Below, in pieces: positions 1-5,559 of a DNA stretch of 5,559 nucleotides (positions are counted from its first letter, which is position 1; each line of letters begins with the position of its first letter). Source of the stretch: Bacillota bacterium (GTDB lineage Bacteria; Bacillota; Bacilli; Thermoactinomycetales; DSM-44946); NCBI GenBank assembly GCA_021793745.1, contig JAJYSD010000114.1, positions 1 to 5,559 on the forward strand. Direction: 5' to 3'. The translations under genes were made by a program, and so were the position numbers. The notes under the pieces are model-generated. The model was not told the DNA's origin. It saw only the letters and a list, made by a program, of their open reading frames with translations, and did no database searches.

Positions 1-1
1 T

Positions 2-2003
<2,002 letters not shown>

Positions 2004-2005
2004 GA

Positions 2006-2908
2006 TCAACCGGCGTATCGCTCGGCAATTCGGTCCACAGCCGCTCCGTAGGCTTCTCCGAACAGATTCAAATGGACCAGCAGGTAATAGAGCTGGTAAA
2101 GGGGTTTTCGATCGGAAAACTCCGGCGGCAGGGGAAAAGCCTCGTTGTACGCGTCGTAAAAGGGGTCGGGGAAGCCGCCGAACATTTCCGAAAAGGCGAG
2201 ATCCACCTCCCGATCCCCGAAATAGACGGCCGGATCGATCAGACAGGGGGTGCCCCCGCTGTCCGTCAGGGCATTTCCGTTCCACAGGTCTCCGTGCAAA
2301 AGGGAAGGGCGAAGGCCGGGGCGTTCCAACCATTGTTCCAGCCGTTCGCACAACCGGTGAAGGAGCCGGCTGCGCCTTTCGGGCAGAAGCCCCTGTTCGG
2401 AGGCCAGCCGGATTTGCGGCAACAGACGCCGCTCCCGGTAAAAATCTGTCCAGCTCGGGTACCATCCGTTCGGTTGGGGGAGAATTCCGATGAAATTGTC
2501 TTCCTCCAGACCAAAGGCCTCCGCCGTGGTCCGGTGGATTTCCGCCAAACCGCGACCCAGTTTTTCGGCCGAACCTCGGAAGGACGGTCCCCGGGGATCG
2601 GATGCAATCCATTCCATGAGGATCCAACCCGTCCCGCCCTTGTCGGGACCGTCCCACTGGAAAACATGCGGCACGCGCACCGTTTTTGCGGCCTCGCCGA
2701 GCCGCCGGAGCCCCTGGGCCTCAGCGGCGAAAAAACCGGACGGGGCCTCTTCGTGTCCCTTGAAGAAGTATGCATTGCGGTCCGTCACCAACCGAAATGC
2801 CCTGCCGATGCTCCCGCCCGACACCCTTGAAAAATCCCGGAGGGGACCGGGATCACCGATCCGTTTTAACGCCATCAGCGCAGCCGATTTCCAGCAGGCG
2901 GGGTTCAA
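2006..2908 (-). CDS. Fructosamine/ketosamine-3-kinase family protein (likely ribulosamine/erythrulosamine 3-kinase)
   Basis: A 300-residue protein with the aminoglycoside-phosphotransferase-like kinase fold of the fructosamine-3-kinase family. Visible elements are the nucleotide loop GGSIGRAF (31-38), a candidate ATP lysine in YFFKG (Lys50), a helix glutamate in AAEAQGL (Glu63), the catalytic loop HGDLWNGN (205-212, catalytic Asp207; HGDLWxGN is the family signature) and the metal-binding LIDPA (223-227, Asp225). Family enzymes phosphorylate C3 of a ketoamine on glycated lysines, and the product then breaks down spontaneously; bacterial members tested prefer ribulosamines and erythrulosamines over fructosamines. 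The start is TTG directly after the phosphatase TGA (TGATTG). A strong AGGAGGGG six bases upstream supports it over the in-frame ATG eleven codons later. No signal peptide or membrane segment is seen, so it should be cytosolic. The substrate is inferred. The alternative is another small-molecule kinase of the same fold. Confidence 0.92.
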   Translation of the reverse strand: MNPACWKSAALMALKRIGDPGPLRDFSRVSGGSIGRAFRLVTDRNAYFFKGHEEAPSGFFAAEAQGLRRLGEAAKTVRVPHVFQWDGPDKGGTGWILMEWIASDPRGPSFRGSAEKLGRGLAEIHRTTAEAFGLEEDNFIGILPQPNGWYPSWTDFYRERRLLPQIRLASEQGLLPERRSRLLHRLCERLEQWLERPGLRPSLLHGDLWNGNALTDSGGTPCLIDPAVYFGDREVDLAFSEMFGGFPDPFYDAYNEAFPLPPEFSDRKPLYQLYYLLVHLNLFGEAYGAAVDRIAERYAG

Positions 2909-3376
2909 TCAGATCCCCTCCTGTTTTCGGATCCTTTGGAGAAGGCCGCGGCAACCCGCTTCCACCAGCTCGTACACTTCCTCGAAGTTGCCCGTGTAAT
3001 ACGGATCCGGAACATCGGTTCGGTCCGTTCCCGGGATGAAATCGGTCAACAGGTACAAGTCGGCGGAGGTTTGATCGGCGATGCGGCGAAGGGCGGCCAG
3101 GTTGCTGTTGTCCATTGCCACGATGATGTCGAAGCGATCCAGGTCTTCCCGGGAGATTTGCCGGGCGCGGATGCCCTTGTGGGAGATTCCGCGGGTCTCC
3201 AGGATTTCCCGGGTGCCCCGATGGGGAGGTTCCCCTTCATGCCAACCGCCGGTGCCGGCGGAATCGACGCGAATCTGTTTTTCCAGCCCGGCTTCTCGAA
3301 CCATCTGACGAAAAACGGCTTCCGCCATCGGAGAGCGACAGATGTTGCCTAGACAGACGAACAGTACGGAAATCAT
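2909..3376 (-). CDS. Low-molecular-weight protein-tyrosine-phosphatase, YfkJ-like
   Basis: A 155-residue cytosolic phosphatase with the full LMW-PTP layout. The P-loop CLGNICRS (8-15) supplies nucleophile Cys8 and phosphate-binding Arg14, and DPYY (124-127) supplies the general acid Asp124 plus the tyrosine pair that shapes the active site. VDSAGTGGWHEGEPPH (37-52) is also typical. Residue 12 is Ile, as in tyrosine phosphatases. The B. subtilis arginine phosphatase YwlE has Thr at this place, so an arginine-phosphatase role is less likely. Overall it reads like B. subtilis YfkJ. The ATG at 3376 follows an AGAGGAAAGGA-type ribosome binding site about 9 bases upstream. It is the first gene of a two-gene operon with the ketosamine kinase. 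Human LMW-PTP-A acts as a protein ribulosamine-5-phosphatase, so a repair function with the kinase is a reasonable inference; ordinary phosphotyrosine signalling is the alternative. Confidence 0.96.
   Translation of the reverse strand: MISVLFVCLGNICRSPMAEAVFRQMVREAGLEKQIRVDSAGTGGWHEGEPPHRGTREILETRGISHKGIRARQISREDLDRFDIIVAMDNSNLAALRRIADQTSADLYLLTDFIPGTDRTDVPDPYYTGNFEEVYELVEAGCRGLLQRIRKQEGI
2915..2922 (-). promoter_or_regulatory. Strong ribosome binding site for the kinase gene
   Basis: On the - strand AGGAGGGG lies inside the last codons of the phosphatase gene, six bases before the kinase TTG. It decides the TTG start and marks translational coupling across the TGA/TTG junction. Confidence 0.75.
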
Positions 3377-3414
3377 CAGCCGGCATCCTTTCCTCTGTGA
3401 TGTTCACGTTCATT

Positions 3415-3445
3415 ATGATAGCACAACGGAAGGGGGGCCTGGCAA
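3415..3445 (-). promoter_or_regulatory. Candidate promoter for the phosphatase-kinase operon
   Basis: On the - strand TTGCCA (3445-3440, five of six consensus) is followed 19 bases later by TATCAT (3420-3415), about 40 bases before the phosphatase ATG. The long spacer makes it weak. It sits just downstream (- strand sense) of the inverted repeat at 3453-3475, which could therefore act as an operator. Confidence 0.3.
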
Positions 3446-3452
3446 AAGGGGA

Positions 3453-3475
3453 AAAACGGACAAAATGTCCGTTTT
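3453..3475. repeat. Perfect 10-bp inverted repeat (operator-like or hairpin)
   Basis: Arms AAAACGGACA (3453-3462) and TGTCCGTTTT (3466-3475) are perfectly complementary around a three-base AAA centre. As RNA it would form a tight hairpin followed by U-rich sequence on either strand, so it could be a bidirectional terminator. As DNA it looks like a binding site for a dimeric regulator. Its position between divergent genes, upstream of both, favours the regulator reading or a mobile-element end; there is no transcript it obviously needs to stop. Confidence 0.7.
3458..3475. repeat. 18-base direct repeat, copy 1
   Basis: GGACAAAATGTCCGTTTT, identical to 3702-3719. The core GGACA-AAA-TGTCC is itself an inverted repeat. 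The two copies are 244 bases apart and fall in different reading frames, so the repetition is at the DNA level and not a protein repeat. The first 11 bases of the interval (3452-3462, AAAAACGGACA) are also the exact inverse of the last 11 (3710-3720). Confidence 0.85.
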
Positions 3476-3601
3476 CAGGTTGTTGGACAAAGTGACGGAA
3501 GGGACCGGTTTTCCGCGGGAGGGCACCTGCCGCATGATCGAGGCGGAAAATGCGCGCCGACTTTATGGAAACGTCGTGAAAACCATTTCCATTCGATGCG
3601 A

Positions 3602-3655
3602 AAAGGGGTGTACCGCTCGGGCCTACAGGGAAATGGCACCCAGCGGCACCCCTTT
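3602..3655 (+). other. Long bulged stem-loop, possible structured RNA element
   Basis: Bases 3602-3610 (AAAGGGGTG) pair with 3647-3655. After a TA bulge, 3613-3617 (CCGCT) pairs with 3642-3646, then GGG 3619-3621 with 3639-3641, then CC 3622-3623 with 3635-3636. That is 19 base pairs with small bulges and an 11-base loop. The 5' arm AGGGGTGTACCGC resembles the T-box consensus AGGGTGGNACCGC and the 3' arm supplies the matching CCCCTTT, but the UGGN that pairs with the tRNA end reads UGUA. No U-run follows directly. I did not find a convincing Stem I or specifier loop upstream. Confidence 0.45.
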
Positions 3656-3680
3656 CTACCGACTTCATGCTACAGAGCTC

Positions 3681-3710
3681 TTGGCACGGATCTTGTCAGT
3701 GGGACAAAAT
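3681..3710 (+). promoter_or_regulatory. Weak candidate promoter for the DUF4937 gene
   Basis: TTGGCA (3681-3686) lies 18 bases before CAAAAT (3705-3710). The -10 match is only four of six. The putative -10 lies within the second repeat copy, so a protein bound there would block this promoter. Confidence 0.2.
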
Positions 3711-3719
3711 GTCCGTTTT
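3702..3719. repeat. 18-base direct repeat, copy 2
   Basis: Exact second copy of 3458-3475. Here the flanks do not extend the inverted repeat beyond GGACA/TGTCC, but a run of five T follows (3716-3720), so on the + strand it could also be a weak, short-stemmed terminator. It is 72 bases upstream of the DUF4937 gene start. Confidence 0.85.
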
Positions 3720-3791
3720 TGATGTCGGCGTAGGGAGAGGTTGCAGAGAAGGCGTCAACAACGCAGACGAAAAGAGGAGAAGAGGAAAAAG

Positions 3792-4355
3792 ATGTTGATT
3801 AAGTGGATCGAATGCCAGGTGCCCGAAAACCGGAAAAAGGCCTTTTCCCACGCGCAATGCGCCTGGAAGGCCATCAGGGATGTGGAGGGATTATTCGGGC
3901 AGTGGGGCGGGTGGAATGTCCGTCACCCCACTCAAGCGGGTATTCTTGCCCTGTGGCGCGATTTCACCTCCTATGATGCCTTCATGTCCCAGGTGCACGA
4001 CTCCATTTTTCACGGGATCAAACAGGAACAGACCTATGAACGCCTTTCCGTCACCTTGCTGGAGGCCGTCCCGCCCCTTTCCGGAGAAAGGGGAGCCCTC
4101 CGCCGGGCTTTGTCCAGCCGATGGATCAGCGTAAGTGACATCCCTCCGGAACGGGTCGACTCCTTTATAGGGGAACCACCATCCGATCGGCATACGGCTG
4201 AAAACCTTGACGGAGACATGGCTGCGCTGTTTATGGGCAGAGCGTTGAACGGGCCTGACCGCTTCCTCTTGTTCACCCTTTGGCGGAATCGACCCGACCT
4301 GGAGTCCGTTCGGGACTGCCTGCTCTTTCGTCTGCAAGAAGAGTGGCTGGTATAA
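3792..4355 (+). CDS. DUF4937/YdbC-like protein, probable dimeric alpha-beta-barrel fold
   Basis: A 187-residue cytosolic protein of unknown function. MLIKWIECQV at the N-terminus, followed by GLFGQWGGWN (33-42), ILALWRDFTSYDAFM (51-65) and the His/Asp-containing QVHDSIFHGIKQEQTYE (67-83), recalls the YdbC-like DUF4937 proteins of Bacillus, which have a ferredoxin-like alpha-beta-barrel pattern. The C-terminal half repeats the pattern (GRALNGPDRFLLFTLWR, about 149-165, ending LQEEWLV), which suggests two related modules in one chain. ATG 3792 is chosen because it gives the family-like start and has AGAGG six bases upstream, with GAGGAG a little further. A TTG at 3741 would add a 17-residue Arg/Lys-rich extension that is really the purine-rich ribosome-binding region. 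No catalytic residue can be named. The gene stands alone between divergent and convergent neighbours. Confidence 0.8.
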   Translation: MLIKWIECQVPENRKKAFSHAQCAWKAIRDVEGLFGQWGGWNVRHPTQAGILALWRDFTSYDAFMSQVHDSIFHGIKQEQTYERLSVTLLEAVPPLSGERGALRRALSSRWISVSDIPPERVDSFIGEPPSDRHTAENLDGDMAALFMGRALNGPDRFLLFTLWRNRPDLESVRDCLLFRLQEEWLV

Positions 4356-4615
4356 CGAGGGGATGAGCATTTGCGGGGAAATTCGATTGGCTGGCCGCGC
4401 ATACCCATCGAGCCTGATGGCGGCACCCTTTGAAACCCCTTATTTTCATGTCCGCCGGGATGTCGCATCCCCCATACGCTCTGCCGGATCAGGAAGGCAC
4501 AATGCGTCCCTGAAAATGCGAAATACCGAAGAGGAGATCAGCATCATCCGGGGGGGCAATTCACGGCAGCTGGCTCCATCGATGTTTCATGTTCCGGTTG
4601 TTGTTCGTCAGATAT
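4356..4615. other. Stretch without a recognisable gene
   Basis: 260 bases between the DUF4937 stop and the intergenic terminator. A + strand frame from ATG 4363 to TAA 4617 is open, but its GAGGGG is only one base from the ATG and its translation (84 residues, rich in Arg, Ser and Pro) matches nothing I recognise. One small hairpin, GGGATG-TCG-CATCCC, lies at 4457-4471. It may simply be a long 3' untranslated region or decayed sequence. Confidence 0.5.
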
Positions 4616-4653
4616 AAACCGGTTCCCTCAACATGCAGGGAACCGGTTTTTTT
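4616..4653 (+). terminator. Strong Rho-independent terminator, probably bidirectional
   Basis: Perfect 13-bp stem AAACCGGTTCCCT (4616-4628) with 4637-4649 and an 8-base loop, ending in seven T (4647-4653). It would end + strand transcription from the DUF4937 gene. Read on the - strand the stem is followed by TTTATAT, so it can also serve asp23, whose stop is 108 bases away. Confidence 0.93.
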
Positions 4654-4760
4654 GGAGCGGCTGAGATAGAGGCGACGAAGCTGCATGACGTATCCGCTCG
4701 GGAGTTGACAAATCTCGTGAAAACATTCTCCGTGATCAAGGTTTCGGCGGGGAGACCCGG

Positions 4761-5159
4761 TCAGCGAACCCGTGTAACGTCTTTTTCGGCGTCTTTTTCC
4801 CGGGGCGCATTTTCATCGGGGAAACCGACCCCCTCCACATACATGTTGACCTCCGTCACCGTCAGGCCGGTCATGTTGGTGATGGCTCTTTCGACGTTTT
4901 CCACCACCTGTTTATAGATTTCCGGAACGTTGCGGCCGTATTGGACCACCACCTTGAGATCGACGGCTACTTCCGTCTCCCCCATCTCGACGGTGACGCC
5001 CTTCGTCAGGTTTTTTCTTCCCAGCCGTTCCGTAAATCCCTCGACGATGCCGCCGCTCATGGCCAGGATTCCATCCACTTCGTTGGCGGCGATTCCGGCG
5101 ATCGTCTCCAGCACTTCCGTCGAAAAGCGAAGCCCGCCCTTCGGTTTTTGATCCGTCAT
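4761..5159 (-). CDS. Asp23/Gls24 family envelope stress response protein, YqhY-like
   Basis: A 132-residue protein covering a complete Asp23/Gls24 domain. RFSTEVLETIAGIAANEVDGI (residues 11-31) is the typical opening and is close to B. subtilis YqhY (EVIEVIAGIAASEVEG). ERLGRKNLTKGVTVE and VAVDLKVVVQYGRNVPEI make the mid-domain strands, NMTGLTVTEVNMYVEGV the end, with a charged tail (ENAPREKDAEKDVTRVR). Family members are small, abundant, often oligomeric proteins linked to envelope or alkaline stress and, for YqhY, to fatty-acid synthesis control; the role here is not determined. There is no signal peptide or membrane segment. ATG 5159 has GGGAGGG eight bases upstream. An in-frame ATG at 5186, ten bases after GGAGGG, would add nine residues. 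It diverges from pheB with overlapping promoters and converges on the DUF4937 gene. Confidence 0.93.
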   Translation of the reverse strand: MTDQKPKGGLRFSTEVLETIAGIAANEVDGILAMSGGIVEGFTERLGRKNLTKGVTVEMGETEVAVDLKVVVQYGRNVPEIYKQVVENVERAITNMTGLTVTEVNMYVEGVGFPDENAPREKDAEKDVTRVR

Positions 5160-5213
5160 GCAACCATCCCTCCCGTTTGGTGTCATGATTTTCATTCCCT
5201 CCGGCGGGATGAC

Positions 5214-5247
5214 AAAACCCCTCTTGATGCGCGGAGCGAGGGGGTTT
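5214..5247. repeat. Inverted repeat around the pheB -35 region
   Basis: CCCCTC (5218-5223) is complementary to GAGGGG (5238-5243); with one bulged G the pairing extends to flanking A-T pairs (AAA at 5215-5217 with TTT at 5245-5247). The spacer holds the pheB -35 box. It could be an operator. It lacks the trailing T-run of a normal terminator on the + strand and overlaps the asp23 -10 on the other. Confidence 0.45.
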
Positions 5248-5252
5248 ATAAT
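5224..5252 (+). promoter_or_regulatory. Predicted sigma-A promoter of pheB
   Basis: TTGATG (5224-5229), a 17-base spacer and a perfect TATAAT (5247-5252). Transcription would start near 5259, leaving a leader of about 38 bases that carries a 16-bp palindrome and the GGAGGG ribosome binding site at 5285-5290. Confidence 0.75.
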
Positions 5253-5273
5253 GTGTCTATTAAAGAAAGACAA
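5245..5273 (-). promoter_or_regulatory. Predicted sigma-A promoter of asp23
   Basis: On the - strand TTGTCT (5273-5268), a 17-base spacer and TATAAA (5250-5245). The -10 shares four bases with the pheB -10 on the opposite strand, so polymerase can occupy only one of the two promoters at a time. The -35 lies inside the 5266-5281 palindrome. Confidence 0.65.
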
Positions 5274-5281
5274 TTGTCTTT
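5266..5281. repeat. Perfect 16-bp palindrome, candidate operator
   Basis: AAAGACAATTGTCTTT is its own reverse complement. It covers the asp23 -35 box and lies about 7-22 bases downstream of the predicted pheB transcription start. A dimeric regulator bound here would block both promoters. The regulator is unknown. Confidence 0.6.
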
Positions 5282-5296
5282 GGTGGAGGGATAACC

Positions 5297-5559
5297 ATGG
5301 CACACCCGGAAGATCCCTTTTATCTTGTGCGGGCCGACGTTTTGCCCGAAGCGATTCAGAAGACGATTGAAGCCAAAAGGCTGTTGGAGACCAAAGAAGT
5401 GCACACCGTTCAAGAGGCGGTGGAACGGGTGGGGCTCAGTCGCAGTTCTTTTTACAAATACCGGGATAGCGTCTTTCCCTTCAACGCCATGATGAAGGAA
5501 AAGATTATCACCCTTTCTCTGATGCTGGAGCATCGATCCGGTGTCCTGTCCAACGTAGA
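5297..5559 (+). CDS. pheB: ACT domain-containing protein PheB (UPF0735), 3'-partial
   Basis: The first 87 complete codons of a protein that is about 147 residues in B. subtilis. [47 protein letters not shown] and [19 protein letters not shown], read in order, follow the B. subtilis PheB N-terminus closely. The middle part looks like a helix-turn-helix ([10 protein letters not shown], about residues 49-58). The start of the C-terminal ACT amino-acid-binding domain (LEHRSGVLS, about 78-86) is cut by the window edge. PheB is an ACT protein encoded next to prephenate dehydratase pheA in Bacillus; it has been called a chorismate mutase, but that activity is not well supported and a regulatory role is more likely. 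ATG 5297 has GGAGGG six bases upstream. In Bacillus pheB follows obg directly; here it has its own promoter and is separated from obg by about 3.3 kb. Confidence 0.95.
   Translation, partial: MAHPEDPFYLVRADVLPEAIQKTIEAKRLLETKEVHTVQEAVERVGLSRSSFYKYRDSVFPFNAMMKEKIITLSLMLEHRSGVLSNV

Larger units (their letters stand above)
3377..3791. other. Gene-free intergenic region with repeats and a hairpin
   Basis: 415 bases between the divergent phosphatase and DUF4937 genes. It contains two copies of an 18-base repeat (3458-3475, 3702-3719), a weaker related sequence (3485-3498), a 10-bp-arm inverted repeat (3453-3475), a long bulged hairpin (3602-3655), and the upstream signals of both genes. An 86-codon + strand frame from ATG 3465 to TGA 3722 has no convincing ribosome binding site and no recognisable motif, and both of its ends lie in the repeat copies. 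I do not call it a gene. Confidence 0.6.

Noticed and set aside
2072..2830. A 252-codon + strand frame opposite the kinase gene
   Set aside because: It is antisense to a kinase with intact motifs, has no ribosome binding site and no recognisable domain.
3602..3655. A confident T-box riboswitch call
   Set aside because: The essential UGGN reads UGUA, I could not identify Stem I or a specifier loop, and the downstream gene has no link to amino-acid charging.
3342..3722. A 126-codon + strand frame in the intergenic region (or 86 codons from ATG 3465)
   Set aside because: Its first part overlaps the phosphatase start on the other strand. The rest spans the repeats and hairpin, lacks a good ribosome binding site and shows no motif.
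4363..4617. An 84-codon + strand frame ending at the terminator
   Set aside because: GAGGGG is one base from the ATG, too close for normal initiation, and the translation is low in hydrophobic core residues and unrecognised.
4705..4733. A perfect TTGACA -35 box on the + strand
   Set aside because: No -10-like sequence lies 16-18 bases downstream, and only the antisense strand of asp23 follows.
5214..5247. The CCCCTC/GAGGGG inverted repeat as an intrinsic terminator
   Set aside because: No gene points into it from the left on the + strand, no adequate T-run follows, and it overlaps promoter elements of both genes.

Overview
The window looks like a chromosomal core locus from a G+C-rich, endospore-forming Firmicute of the order Bacillales. 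It carries spo0B (sporulation phosphorelay), obg, a YfkJ-type phosphatase, a YqhY-type Asp23 protein and pheB, and all resemble Bacillus proteins but with G+C-rich codons. A member of the Thermoactinomycetaceae, or a similar G+C-rich relative, would fit. That placement is inferred from gene content and base composition, not from a database match.

Left part (1-2003, + strand): the 3' portion of a Spo0B-like phosphotransferase, whose frame is open to the left window edge, is followed by the ribosome-associated GTPase Obg. The two are tightly coupled: the obg ribosome binding site contains the spo0B stop codon. Obg ends head-on against the next gene, with two bases between the stop codons.

Centre-left (2006-3376, - strand): a two-gene operon encodes a low-molecular-weight protein-tyrosine-phosphatase and a fructosamine/ketosamine-3-kinase family protein. 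The phosphatase TGA directly abuts the kinase TTG start. Enzyme chemistry known for these families suggests a protein-repair (deglycation) pair: the phosphatase removes the 5-phosphate from ribulosamine-5-phosphate adducts and the kinase phosphorylates C3 to destabilise the adduct.

Middle (3377-3791): a 415-base gene-free stretch. It has two copies of an 18-base repeat built on GGACA-AAA-TGTCC, the first inside a 10-bp-arm inverted repeat, and a long bulged hairpin at 3602-3655 whose 5' arm faintly resembles a T-box. A + strand gene for a DUF4937/YdbC-like protein follows (3792-4355). After it come about 260 bases without a recognisable gene and a strong intrinsic terminator (4616-4653), which probably serves both convergent transcripts.

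Right part (4761-5559): asp23 (- strand) and the 5' part of pheB (+ strand, cut by the window edge) diverge from a compact 137-base region. The two predicted promoters share their -10 bases, and a perfect 16-bp palindrome covers the asp23 -35 box. In Bacillus the order is spo0B-obg-pheB-pheA. Here four genes lie between obg and pheB, so the most distinctive aspect of the window is this lineage-specific insertion into an otherwise conserved cluster.
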